From Shewanella sp. 1CM18E (GTDB lineage Bacteria > Pseudomonadota > Gammaproteobacteria > Enterobacterales > Shewanellaceae), in assembly GCF_023161665.1 (NCBI RefSeq), contig NZ_JALNTW010000011.1, positions 78,498 to 142,497 on the forward strand: 64,000 bases of DNA. The letters are read 5' to 3'. The first letter of the stretch is position 1. Every line of letters begins with the position of its first letter. Shown here one piece after another: positions 26,853 to 35,428 of this stretch. The position numbers and the translations under genes were made by a program. Under the pieces are notes generated by a model, which made no database searches, was not told the DNA's origin, and saw nothing but the letters and a program-made list of their open reading frames with translations.

Positions 26853-27071
26853 ATGAAATATTCAGTAAGCGATCTTATCTACCAAGGCGAAACATCTGGT
26901 GTACATAACTGGGACACACTGTCAGGTTCCTCTTTTTACTGGCACCCAGATTGGCTGCATATCGCCGAAGATATGACAGGTCATAACGCCGCTGCACACA
27001 TAGAACCCGCTGCCGACAAAGCCACAAAAAACGAAGCGGCTGAAGCCATAGTTAAACACCTTAATAAGTAA
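26853..27071 (+). CDS. Small conserved-looking protein of unknown function
   Basis: A 72-residue soluble protein that I do not recognise. The N-terminal half is rich in aromatic residues and His (YQGETSGVHNWDTL, FYWHPDWLHIAEDMTGHNAAAH). The C-terminal half is a charged helix (KATKNEAAEAIVKHLNK). There is no signal peptide and no cysteine. GGGG about ten bases upstream could serve as a ribosome-binding site. It has its own intergenic space on the left and is convergent with the dehydrogenase gene 20 bp to the right. The clustered W and H could bind a metal or cofactor, but that is a guess. Confidence 0.6.
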   Translation: MKYSVSDLIYQGETSGVHNWDTLSGSSFYWHPDWLHIAEDMTGHNAAAHIEPAADKATKNEAAEAIVKHLNK

Positions 27072-27091
27072 AACAGTTAGTTAGCCTTGAA

Positions 27092-27931
27092 TTAACTACC
27101 AGAATCTATCGCCCTACGTGCTATCTTATCAATTAAGCTGGGGGCGATAATCTTAAACCAACGCCCAACTCGCCCTCGTAACGAAGTCACTAACAAACGC
27201 TGCCGCTTAGCAATTACCGGTAGCATCATATTTGCGCACTGCTCTGCGGTCATAATCTTACTTTCTTGCATTGGTGTATCGCCCAAAGGTTTACCCTGCT
27301 CATCAAGCGCACGTTTATGGATTTCACTGACAACAAAGTCTGGGCAAATAACCGTTACCGCAACCTTGTCATCGCTGAGTTCAATCCGCAGGGAATCAAA
27401 AAAGCCAATCATGGCGTGCTTAGAGGCCGCATAGCCAGAACGTGTTGGCACACCTGTCATTCCTGCTAACGAGGCAACAGCAACGATTTGCCCTTGGGTT
27501 TGCTTAAGATAAGGAATGGCTGCATGGGTAAGATAGGCTGGACCTAAATAATTAACCTGCATAATTTGCGATAAAACGCTTAAGTCTTCTAGTTCATCAA
27601 AGCGCGACCACATGGTCATACCCGCGTTATTGATTAAGATATCTAACTTTGAAAACTTGTCGATACAGGCCTTAATTAAGCCGCAACATTGACTTTGAAC
27701 GGCCACATCAGCGACATGCACTAGCGGTGGATTCCCCAATAGCGTCAACTCTGCCGCTAAACTATTAAGTCGCTCAAGATTACGCGCACTTATCACTAAG
27801 TGACAATCAAACAGTGCTAAGGCCAAAGCTAATGCGCGACCAATGCCTTCAGACGCGCCAGTAATAACAATGACCTTACCAGTTAACTTACTTACTAGTT
27901 CATCATTGAGGAGCTGATTAGTATACGGCAT
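27092..27931 (-). CDS. Short-chain dehydrogenase/reductase
   Basis: A 279-residue classical SDR oxidoreductase. The cofactor motif VITGASEGIGRA is at about residues 21-32, NNAG at about 107, a catalytic serine region VASLAGMTGVPTRSGYAASKHA holds Tyr and Lys of YxxxK, and a D near ISARNLERL suggests NADP(H) preference. The C-terminal part is hydrophobic and similar to DHRS7-type or lipid-acting SDRs. The substrate is unknown. It is a single gene, 66 bp downstream of the start of nothing else on its strand; the GGDEF/EAL gene upstream could be cotranscribed. Confidence 0.9.
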   Translation of the reverse strand: MPYTNQLLNDELVSKLTGKVIVITGASEGIGRALALALALFDCHLVISARNLERLNSLAAELTLLGNPPLVHVADVAVQSQCCGLIKACIDKFSKLDILINNAGMTMWSRFDELEDLSVLSQIMQVNYLGPAYLTHAAIPYLKQTQGQIVAVASLAGMTGVPTRSGYAASKHAMIGFFDSLRIELSDDKVAVTVICPDFVVSEIHKRALDEQGKPLGDTPMQESKIMTAEQCANMMLPVIAKRQRLLVTSLRGRVGRWFKIIAPSLIDKIARRAIDSGS

Positions 27932-27997
27932 GGTGATCTACGCTCGGTTAATTATGGATAACCATCAACCTCACATATTAATCACTCAAGCGCAAAT

Positions 27998-30553
27998 TTA
28001 GGCAATCGACTGCTCTAACAATACCTCGTATTTATAACTATTGAGAGGCTGAGGCCGACCAATGCCGTAACCTTGGGCATAATTAACCCCGATAATTTCA
28101 AGTTTGTCGATAATCTCTTGGTTTTCAACAAATTCTGCCACTGTCTCAATCCCCATCACTCGGCAAACATCACTGACCGACTTTACGATAGCGTAATCTT
28201 TGGCGTTACTCGCCAAGTGCTTCACAAAGCAGCCGTCTATTTTTACGTAGTCTACTGGCATCTCTTTTAAATAGCCGTAAGAGGCAAAGCCACTACCAAA
28301 GTCGTCAAGAGCGAATGCAAAACCACGCTTACGCAGTTCAAATAACATTTTCATCGCTCGGCTATGATTTTGAATTGCACTGGTTTCGGTAATTTCAAAA
28401 CACACACAGCTACTTGGTATGCCAAAACGGGCTTGTTGCTGCAAGATATAATTAACCATGCCCTCAGCACCAAGACTATTGCCAGACAAATTAATCGATA
28501 AACAGTGGTCGTTCCAGACCTGCTCGTTTAACGACAGCCATAAAAAGGCTTTTCGGATAACCTCTTTATCCACCTCTACAATCAACTTGAATCGCTCGGC
28601 AGCAGCAATAAATTGTGCTGGCGGTAATACCCGCCCAGAGGCGTCTTGGATCCGCAACAAAATTTCCATTCGTTGACGGTGACTATGGGAAGAAAGCCGT
28701 TTGATTTTTTGGTAGTACAGGATCAGCTCGTTATTTTCGATAGCCTGTACAATACGCAAAGCCCAAGCCGGTGCATTACGTTGGGAACTAAGCTCTCTAT
28801 CACGACTGTCATAAAAATGTATTTGATTGCTGCCCTTCTTCTTTGCTGCCAAACAAGCAACATTGGCATCTTTTAGCAGTTCGCAAACATCATCAATATC
28901 ACGTAAACGCGCGAGCGCCACGCCAACACTCACTCCAACTCGATAACTGGTTCCTTTGTCTGTGATGACTTGGCTATGAATACTGGCAATAATTCGCTTG
29001 GTTAACTTAGCGATCTCTAGTGCTGAGGTATCTTTTATGACAAAACAAAATTCGTCCCCTCCCAAACGCCCCAATAGCTCATTTTGACTGAGACAAGCTT
29101 CTAACGCTTTTGCCACTTGGCACAGCATTTTGTCACCAACAGCAAAGCCTAAAGATTCATTAATCAATTTAAACTGCTCAAGATCTAAATACACAGCTGC
29201 CAGTGATTTTGTCCCTTCGATATAGCTAGGCAAACGTTCTTCAAAAGCGGTTCGATTTAGCAGACCTGTGACTCTATCAAAATGCACACTTCGCTTGAGC
29301 TGGCGCACCAATAGCATTTCTCGAGTGGTATCTTTTATCACTAAAACGGCACCTACAACCTGCCCTGAATGGCTAGTTAAGTTACTCAGTGTGCCACTCA
29401 TCAATTTCGACGGACTTGAGCTAATCGTTAATGGCAGGGACTTTTGTGCAAGATCACCACTTTGCATAAAGCCTGTCACTCTCTGCGTTATTCCTTGGTT
29501 AATACCCAAAAGCACATCGGGACTTTTACCAATAGCTTGCTGATTAGCGCATTGTAATAAACGCTCTGCATACGCATTGATATAGGTAACATTAGCGTTA
29601 ATATCTGTCAGTATTACCGCTTCTGAAATTGCGGCTAACGTGATCTTGGAATGATGCTCATGCTGATAAATGTCTTGTAAAAAGTTATTAATGCCGCTGG
29701 TTAACGGGGTAAATTGTTTCACCCCTTGGTTATGTATTTGCACAAGCTCAGCTGACTTTGGATCTAAACTGGCAAACTCTGCGGTTAATTTCTTAAATGG
29801 TTTTACTAGGCCTAAACGCAGCCAAAATAAGCCTGCTATTTGCAAAATAATAAACAGCAAGAATATAGCGAGACTCAACAGTGTGTACTCCTGCTCCATT
29901 TTCAAAATTAATGGATTAGAAAATGACACTTTCAAGTGTGCAGGGGCTGTACCGAGTGAGGCAGGTAAATTGAGCTCTGCAATCGTTGCATCGCCGAATT
30001 TATATAAATTGCTCGTTGGAGCGCCTTGTAGAACTTCAATATTGGTCACAAAGTTAATTAACCCAAGTGACTCGAAGTACTCAGCAGTTAACTGAGAAGT
30101 AAAAATTAATTCCTCCCCTAAATGCTGACCAGACTTAGTTGCAATAAAAAATGCCTGTCCCAGTGAAGGAGAAAAATAGATCCCCCTTTTGATACTTCGT
30201 GGGCTTAGATAGGTAAAAGGGTTGTTCTTTTTAAGCTCACTTCCATCTATTCGACTTAAGTGATTGCCTGTTTGTAAAAATACTTGAGTGTCGTTAAATA
30301 GCTCACCACTGCTCCACACTTGATTAGACAATGTAGTCGCAGCGCTGTACTCAGTAGAATCAATAGTCAACTGAAAGTGATCTAAGTCGTTGGTTATTTG
30401 TGATTCAATGCTTATTATATATTTTTCGATAGCGTTGGTTCGAACAACTTCTATCTCACCACGTAACCAGGTTATGCCTGTTAAGAAAACAGCAACAAGC
30501 AAAGGGACACAGACACCGAAGGTAACCAATACAATTTTTTTTCCAATTTGCAT
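27998..30553 (-). CDS. Membrane sensor with PAS, GGDEF and EAL domains
   Basis: An 851-residue inner-membrane protein likely to make and/or degrade c-di-GMP. One helix near residues 8-28, a periplasmic sensing domain (about 30-225, possibly CHASE-like) and a second helix (about 225-250) precede a PAS domain (about 300-420), GGDEF (LGRLGGDEFCFV, about 530) and EAL. The EAL signature reads EILLR instead of EALLR, but the other catalytic parts (NLSGN, EITET, DDFGSGFASY, KIDGCF, AEFVE, QGYG) are present, so phosphodiesterase activity is likely. The RxxD inhibitory site before GGDEF is absent. No dedicated partner gene is adjacent. Confidence 0.92.
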   Translation of the reverse strand: MQIGKKIVLVTFGVCVPLLVAVFLTGITWLRGEIEVVRTNAIEKYIISIESQITNDLDHFQLTIDSTEYSAATTLSNQVWSSGELFNDTQVFLQTGNHLSRIDGSELKKNNPFTYLSPRSIKRGIYFSPSLGQAFFIATKSGQHLGEELIFTSQLTAEYFESLGLINFVTNIEVLQGAPTSNLYKFGDATIAELNLPASLGTAPAHLKVSFSNPLILKMEQEYTLLSLAIFLLFIILQIAGLFWLRLGLVKPFKKLTAEFASLDPKSAELVQIHNQGVKQFTPLTSGINNFLQDIYQHEHHSKITLAAISEAVILTDINANVTYINAYAERLLQCANQQAIGKSPDVLLGINQGITQRVTGFMQSGDLAQKSLPLTISSSPSKLMSGTLSNLTSHSGQVVGAVLVIKDTTREMLLVRQLKRSVHFDRVTGLLNRTAFEERLPSYIEGTKSLAAVYLDLEQFKLINESLGFAVGDKMLCQVAKALEACLSQNELLGRLGGDEFCFVIKDTSALEIAKLTKRIIASIHSQVITDKGTSYRVGVSVGVALARLRDIDDVCELLKDANVACLAAKKKGSNQIHFYDSRDRELSSQRNAPAWALRIVQAIENNELILYYQKIKRLSSHSHRQRMEILLRIQDASGRVLPPAQFIAAAERFKLIVEVDKEVIRKAFLWLSLNEQVWNDHCLSINLSGNSLGAEGMVNYILQQQARFGIPSSCVCFEITETSAIQNHSRAMKMLFELRKRGFAFALDDFGSGFASYGYLKEMPVDYVKIDGCFVKHLASNAKDYAIVKSVSDVCRVMGIETVAEFVENQEIIDKLEIIGVNYAQGYGIGRPQPLNSYKYEVLLEQSIA

Positions 30554-30844
30554 CTTAGGACAACTTCTCTAATTCAAAACCAGCCAAACTCTGGCTACTA
30601 CTTGGTTTGCGCTAGCAAAGTACCCCATTTTGCAACAGATAACACCTACCTTTTAAACAGCCGTTTATAAAAGCGACAACCTAGCCACGCTTACTCAAAA
30701 ATATTGTAAAGATTTACATTAAGACTCAACCAAAGCCCTTCATAACAGTAAAAAACCAATTGTTAGAATTTTGTGATAATTAGGCGATATTCCAGTGATA
30801 ACCCTTTGCCACACTAAAACCATACAAAGCAAAGGAGCAATATT

Positions 30845-31546
30845 ATGAAACTAAATCAAGTCACCAAATTACTCATTCTAAGCAGTGTTATTAGCCTACC
30901 AGCGTCTGCTGCAGAGTTGGAAATAAGCATTACTAATCTCACCCACGGTAACCATTTCACCCCGCTATTAATTGCTGCACACGATGCAGATAGTCATCTT
31001 TTTCAAGTGGGTGAAATGGCAACTAGTGCCCTACAAAAAATGGCAGAAGGTGGTGATATCGGCGATTTAGATGCCGCTGTTATGGGTGCAAATGGCGTTA
31101 CAGTGACCAATCCAGCAGGCGGACTGTTAGCACCAAGCGCTAAAATTGATGCCATCATGCTAGATTCAGGGGAGATGACCCACCTATCAATCACAGCCAT
31201 GGTACTACCAACTAATGACGCCTTTGTTGGCCTAGATGCTTGGAAAATCCCAACTGAAGCGGGTAGCTATACCTTTACGCTGAATGCTTATGATGCAGGC
31301 ACCGAAGCCAATGATGAAATCGTTAATGGCGGAGGCATGTCAGGCGTTCCCGGGATCCCAGCAGCCCCTGGAGGTGATGGCGGTATGAACGCTACTGGCG
31401 TAATGGACATGAGCAGTAATGATAAAGTGCATATCCACCCAGGCGTGCTAGGTGACACCGATTTACAAGGCGGCATGAGCGACCTTGATAGTCGAGTGCA
31501 TCGCTGGTTAAATCCTGTTGCTCGCGTCACAGTTACCGTGAAGTAG
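30845..31546 (+). CDS. Exported spondin_N-domain protein
   Basis: A 233-residue exported protein with a signal peptide (residues 1-22, ending PASAA) and a spondin_N-like domain: ISITNLTHGNHFTPLLIAAHDADSHLFQVGEMATSALQ, then a Gly/Pro-rich insert and the end VHIHPGVLG, DLDSRVHRWLNPVARVTVTV. In bacteria the domain is seen in secreted or surface proteins of unknown role; in animals spondins bind matrix. AAAGGAG precedes the start. The next gene, ten bases downstream, is a related lipoprotein, and a response regulator follows. Confidence 0.85.
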   Translation: MKLNQVTKLLILSSVISLPASAAELEISITNLTHGNHFTPLLIAAHDADSHLFQVGEMATSALQKMAEGGDIGDLDAAVMGANGVTVTNPAGGLLAPSAKIDAIMLDSGEMTHLSITAMVLPTNDAFVGLDAWKIPTEAGSYTFTLNAYDAGTEANDEIVNGGGMSGVPGIPAAPGGDGGMNATGVMDMSSNDKVHIHPGVLGDTDLQGGMSDLDSRVHRWLNPVARVTVTVK

Positions 31547-31556
31547 GAGGTTAACC

Positions 31557-32288
31557 ATGAATATCTCCAAACTAAGATTCAAAACAAGTAGTCTCGCTGC
31601 ACTAAGTGTAGGTGCGTTATTACTGGGTGGCTGTTCTGATAACGATCACACAAGCCCAGCCCCAGTTACTCCACCTGCAGTAACGCCAACAATGCAGGAC
31701 TACACTATTAGCGTTACAAACCTAACAGCTAACCAACCCATGTCGCCAATCGCGGTTGTCACGCACGAGGCTGATAGCGTGCTTTGGAGCAGCGGTGAAA
31801 GCGCAAGCTTGGCACTAGAAACCTTAGCGGAATCAGGTGATGCTAGTGGCTTAACTGACGAAACCGGAGTGACAGAACTTGTTAGTGGCGCAGGCATTTT
31901 AATGCCTGGGGCGAGTGAAGAGATAAGCTTAAGTCTTGACTCAAATTCTGTTGCTGACTTATCTGTAGTGACAATGTTGGTTAATACTAACGATGCCTTT
32001 GCCGGCTTTACCGGTTATGACTTAAGCAGTTTAGCCGTTGATGAGTCTATGGTATTTAGAGTGATAACCTATGATGCAGGTACAGAAGCCAATAGCGAAG
32101 CCAAAGGCACGATCCCAGGTCCCGCTGACGGTGGAGAAGGATTTAATGCAGCCCGAGATGACACAGATAAAGTGCACGCTCACCCGGGAGTTATTAGCAG
32201 CGATGACGGCCTAAGTGACTCAGTACTCAATGCTTCACATCGCTTTGATAATCCAACACTACTTATCAAAATAAGCCGCACCGAATAA
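31557..32288 (+). CDS. Spondin_N-domain lipoprotein, paralogue of the preceding gene
   Basis: A 243-residue protein with a lipoprotein signal (LLLGGC, Cys at about residue 26) and a spondin_N domain. Parallel blocks with the preceding protein are SVTNLTANQPMSPIAVVTHEADSVLWSSGESASLALETLAESGD, FRVITYDAGTEANSEA, KVHAHPGVI and SHRFDNPTLLIKI. This points to tandem duplication of one ancestral gene and separate targeting: one exported, one lipid-anchored. It starts ten bases after its paralogue, so they form an operon. Function unknown. Confidence 0.85.
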   Translation: MNISKLRFKTSSLAALSVGALLLGGCSDNDHTSPAPVTPPAVTPTMQDYTISVTNLTANQPMSPIAVVTHEADSVLWSSGESASLALETLAESGDASGLTDETGVTELVSGAGILMPGASEEISLSLDSNSVADLSVVTMLVNTNDAFAGFTGYDLSSLAVDESMVFRVITYDAGTEANSEAKGTIPGPADGGEGFNAARDDTDKVHAHPGVISSDDGLSDSVLNASHRFDNPTLLIKISRTE

Positions 32289-32377
32289 GTATTAACTAAT
32301 GTAGATTAAAAATAGTACGCAATAAATGTTTCTATTGGCGGGTCTTGTTGGCAAGGACTCGCCTTTGGGAGCTAAGC

Positions 32378-33109
32378 ATGAACGGAGCAAGCACAAGCAA
32401 TGATCATATTGCTAATAAGCAAATCTTACTTGTTGAGGGTGAGCAAGACTTAGCCAAGCTAGTAATGCTAAATCTAAAAAGTATGAATCATGATGTGATC
32501 CATTGCACCACACTGCAACAGGCGCAGCAATGTTTGCGTAATAGCAAAATAGATTTGATTTTGATGGACAGAATGCTACCTGATGGCGACGCAATTACCT
32601 TGTGCCAACAGTTTCGTGATGCCGGAAACGAATTGCCTTGCATGATGCTCAGCACTAAAAACTCAGAAGCCGATATCGTTTTGGGCCTTGAGTCTGGCGC
32701 CGACGATTATCTAGTTAAACCTTTTAGCCTGTTGGAGCTTAGAGCACGAGTAAAAGCTTTAATACGCCGCTCAAAACTAGCAGAGAAACAAGAGCATGCA
32801 CTAAAATTTGAAGGCATTACCATAGATTGTAATACCCGAGAGGTGATCGCCTTTAACGAAGTGCTCGAACTCACAGCCAGAGAGTTCGATCTATTGCTTT
32901 ATCTTGCCCAGCATCCTAAACAAGTATTTAGCCGTATGCAGTTATTAGAAGCTGTTTGGGGTTATTCTTACTCAGGTTATGAGCATACTGTGAATAGTCA
33001 TGTAAACCGTTTACGATCTAAACTTTCTCGCAATGATCTCACCTCAAAACTGGTCAGAACCGTATGGGGAGTTGGCTACAAATTTACCCCACCAGTTGCG
33101 CAAGCATAA
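32378..33109 (+). CDS. OmpR/PhoB-family response regulator without adjacent kinase
   Basis: A 243-residue regulator with an N-terminal receiver domain (about residues 14-130) and a C-terminal winged-helix DNA-binding domain (about 145-240, with REFDLLLYLAQHPKQVFSR and NSHVNRLRSKL). Asp64 is the likely phosphoacceptor and Lys114 is conserved. The acidic pair after the first strand reads E20-G21 rather than two acids, so metal binding and phosphorylation may be weak. I start it at ATG 32378, six bases after GGGAG; a TTG at 32345 is in frame but less likely. It follows the spondin pair by 89 bp and may be cotranscribed with it. No histidine kinase gene lies nearby. Confidence 0.9.
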   Translation: MNGASTSNDHIANKQILLVEGEQDLAKLVMLNLKSMNHDVIHCTTLQQAQQCLRNSKIDLILMDRMLPDGDAITLCQQFRDAGNELPCMMLSTKNSEADIVLGLESGADDYLVKPFSLLELRARVKALIRRSKLAEKQEHALKFEGITIDCNTREVIAFNEVLELTAREFDLLLYLAQHPKQVFSRMQLLEAVWGYSYSGYEHTVNSHVNRLRSKLSRNDLTSKLVRTVWGVGYKFTPPVAQA

Positions 33110-33146
33110 GACCCAATAATAATCCGAGCTTTCAAATGACAGAAAC

Positions 33147-33176
33147 AATAAAGGCCCAGTAAACTGAGCCTTTATT
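33147..33176. terminator. Bidirectional terminator between the regulator gene and hemE
   Basis: AATAAAGGC and GCCTTTATT arms with one mismatch, then CAGT/ACTG and a two-base loop. It lies between convergent genes and should act on both. Confidence 0.8.
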
Positions 33177-33208
33177 CATCGTTAACGATATGCTGTTAAG
33201 CGAATCGA

Positions 33209-34273
33209 TTACTTGTGGTATTTAGCCGATAACTCATGGACTGAGTTAATGAACGAACCTGCACGCTCTGGATCAACGTGCTGGTGAATACCGTGGCCCA
33301 AGTTAAATACGTGGCCAGTACCTTCACCATAAGCAGATAGAATTTGATCCACTTCTTGATGAATACGCTCTGGTGTACCGTAAAGTACTGATGGATCCAT
33401 GTTGCCTTGTAGTGCAACTTTATGACCTACACGGCGACGTGCATCACCGATATCTACAGTCCAGTCTAGACCTAGTGCATCACAGCCAGTTTCAGCCATA
33501 GACTCTAGCCATAGTCCGCCACCTTTAGTGAACAGAGTCACTGGAACTTGGCGACCGTCTGCATGGCGAGTTAGGCCATCAACAATCTTTTGCATGTAGC
33601 GTAGAGAGAATTCACGGTATGCGTGGTGAGAAAGCGCGCCACCCCATGAATCGAAAATCATTAGTGACTGAGCACCGTTAGCAACTTGCGCGTTCAAGTA
33701 CAAAGTCACTGAGTCAGCTAGCTTGTCTAGTAGCATATGCAAAGTAGCTGGCTCTTCGTAAGCCATCTTTTTAATCTTTTCAAACGCTTTGCTAGAACCG
33801 CCTTCAACCATGTAAGTGGCTAGAGTCCAAGGTGAACCTGAGAAACCGATTAACGGTACTTCGCCTTTAAGTTCACGACGGATAGTGCTTACAGCACGCA
33901 TTACATAGCCAAGTTCATCTTCTGGATCTGGAATGCAAAGCTTTTTGATTGAGTCGATGGTGTCGGTAGGACGTTCGAAACGTGGACCTTCGCCAGCTTC
34001 AAAATACAGGCCTAAGCCCATTGCATCAGGAACAGTAAGAATGTCTGAGAACAAGATTGCAGCATCTAAGTCGTAACGACGTAGTGGCTGTAGGGTCACT
34101 TCACAAGCTAAGTCTTGGTTCTTACAAAGAGACATGAAGTCGCCAGCTTCAGCGCGGGTGGCTTTATATTCTGGAAGATAACGACCAGCTTGACGCATCA
34201 TCCAGACAGGAGTTCTGTCGACAGGCTGTTTTAATAACGCACGTAAATAACGATCATTCTTTAATTCTGCCAT
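33209..34273 (-). CDS. hemE: Uroporphyrinogen decarboxylase
   Basis: A 354-residue cytoplasmic enzyme that removes four carboxyl groups from uroporphyrinogen III in haem synthesis. It matches E. coli HemE throughout: [15 protein letters not shown] near the N terminus, [15 protein letters not shown] with the catalytic Asp, [13 protein letters not shown], and the C-terminal [14 protein letters not shown]. The length is identical to E. coli (354). Monocistronic, with its terminator shared with the regulator gene. High haem demand fits an organism with many c-type cytochromes. Confidence 0.98.
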   Translation of the reverse strand: MAELKNDRYLRALLKQPVDRTPVWMMRQAGRYLPEYKATRAEAGDFMSLCKNQDLACEVTLQPLRRYDLDAAILFSDILTVPDAMGLGLYFEAGEGPRFERPTDTIDSIKKLCIPDPEDELGYVMRAVSTIRRELKGEVPLIGFSGSPWTLATYMVEGGSSKAFEKIKKMAYEEPATLHMLLDKLADSVTLYLNAQVANGAQSLMIFDSWGGALSHHAYREFSLRYMQKIVDGLTRHADGRQVPVTLFTKGGGLWLESMAETGCDALGLDWTVDIGDARRRVGHKVALQGNMDPSVLYGTPERIHQEVDQILSAYGEGTGHVFNLGHGIHQHVDPERAGSFINSVHELSAKYHK

Positions 34274-34538
34274 TTGGCTTGATTCCTAAACTTATAGTGA
34301 TATCCGCTTGGGTCAGTAGTTTAGCATTTACGTTAATAAAGTAACCTGTAACGGTAAAATAATGTGACAAGTAACGCGACTAAATCCACCAACTCTGAGA
34401 TAGGTAACATTATTGGTATATTCAGACTGGTTATTTTATGGCGACAAATCACAGTTCACAGCTTGAGATGAAAACGTGAAACAGATTCACATCAGAGCTT
34501 AACCTAAGCTGTATGGCTCGCAATGTGACAGAAAAAAG

Positions 34539-34567
34539 TTGCACCTCTTAGTTAGCTTTGGTATAAA
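34539..34567 (+). promoter_or_regulatory. Predicted sigma-70 promoter of a candidate small RNA
   Basis: TTGCAC and TATAAA hexamers with exactly 17 bases between them, upstream of a stretch with no reading frame and a strong terminator. Confidence 0.65.
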
Positions 34568-34572
34568 AAGTC

Positions 34573-34668
34573 TGCGCTAGCAAGAACAATCAAGAAGCTC
34601 GTCGCATCGAGCCCGCAAAAAACTTTACTCGCCCAGCGATAGATTTCTATCGCTGGGCATTTTATTTT
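34573..34668 (+). ncRNA. Candidate small RNA between hemE and rsd
   Basis: A predicted transcript of about 95 bases from the promoter at 34539-34567 to a terminator. It holds a small hairpin (GCTCG, loop of six, CGAGC, 34597-34612), an unpaired A-rich middle and a strong terminal hairpin GCCCAGCGATA/TATCGCTGGGC (34631-34659) followed by a T-rich tract. No coding frame or ribosome-binding site fits. The layout matches Hfq-dependent small RNAs. I do not recognise it as a known family. The rest of the 34274-34804 gap shows only the upstream regions of hemE and rsd. Confidence 0.5.
34631..34668 (+). terminator. Strong terminator at the end of the candidate small RNA
   Basis: An 11-base perfect stem with a seven-base loop, then ATTTTATTTTA. 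It precedes rsd by 136 bp and cannot belong to hemE, which is on the other strand and reads away. Confidence 0.85.
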
Positions 34669-34804
34669 ATAGCACTTTGTTTACAAGTCTTACAGTAAAC
34701 CCCTCGTTCAGTATTTACGCATATTTCCTTTAAAAATGGTTGATCAAAACCGTATTCTTCCCCTACATTAGAGGTACAGAGACGGATTTTAATCGGGGAA
34801 AACC

Positions 34805-35272
34805 ATGCTAAGAAAGCTAGAGAAAGCCGAACAAAAATGGGGCGGTTCAAATACGCTTATAGATCAGTGGTTAAACAATCGTCGTAACCTACTTATCAAC
34901 TATTGCCAGATTGCTGGGATCCCGCCGTATGAAGTAACTGATAAGTCATTACCTGCATTCGATTCAGTCAAACAGTTTTGCGATCAACTGATGGACTATG
35001 TTTCTGAAGGACATTTCGAGATCTACAATCAGGTAGTTGCCGCCTGCGAGAAGAATGGTCACTCAAGCCAGGCGCTCGCTCAGCAGCTAGTTCCTCAGAT
35101 CAGTGAAACCACTGACACTGCATTAGACTTCAACGACAAATACACCGAAGCTGATGATGAAAAAGTGCTGTTCCATTTAGATAAAGACCTATCGTCTTTA
35201 GGTCATGCAATGGAAACTCGCTTTGCACTTGAAGATAAATTGCTAGAAGTGCTTCACAGCAAACACTCTTAA
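34805..35272 (+). CDS. rsd: Anti-sigma-70 factor Rsd (AlgQ family)
   Basis: A 155-residue helical protein that binds domain 4 of sigma-70 and helps shift RNA polymerase to other sigma factors. Compared with E. coli Rsd (158 residues) it has the same frame: an N-terminal helix LEKAEQKWGGSNTLIDQWLNNRRNLL, then SVKQFCDQLMDYVSEGHFEIYNQV, and a C-terminal helix LSSLGHAMETRFALEDKLLEVL. GGGG about ten bases upstream may serve as the ribosome-binding site. It sits near hemE, as Rsd does in other gammaproteobacteria. Confidence 0.93.
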   Translation: MLRKLEKAEQKWGGSNTLIDQWLNNRRNLLINYCQIAGIPPYEVTDKSLPAFDSVKQFCDQLMDYVSEGHFEIYNQVVAACEKNGHSSQALAQQLVPQISETTDTALDFNDKYTEADDEKVLFHLDKDLSSLGHAMETRFALEDKLLEVLHSKHS

Positions 35273-35287
35273 GACTTAAAGAAGGTA

Positions 35288-35328
35288 CTAGGACGCTACG
35301 CTGCTAGGTCGGACTGCGTCCTGCTAGA
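35288..35328. repeat. Inverted repeat between rsd and its terminator
   Basis: AGGACGC (35290-35296) and GCGTCCT (35316-35322) arms flanked by CTAG words, with a 19-base centre. It resembles a small dispersed intergenic repeat. Copies elsewhere cannot be checked here. Confidence 0.35.
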
Positions 35329-35383
35329 AAAGTAACAAGCAAACACAGTTCTAGCTTCTAGCAAAGAGTATAACGAATTAACG

Positions 35384-35412
35384 AAAAGGCCAGCTGATTA
35401 GCTGGCCTTTTT
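35384..35412. terminator. Bidirectional terminator between rsd and acnB
   Basis: A perfect stem AAAAGGCCAGCT/AGCTGGCCTTTT around a four-base loop, between two convergent genes. Confidence 0.92.
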
Positions 35413-35428
35413 AGTGCTCCAATCTAGC

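Noticed and set aside
28646..28710. Loss of the EAL phosphodiesterase activity because the signature reads EIL
   Set aside because: The Glu is retained and all other catalytic residues are present, so loss of activity is not supported.
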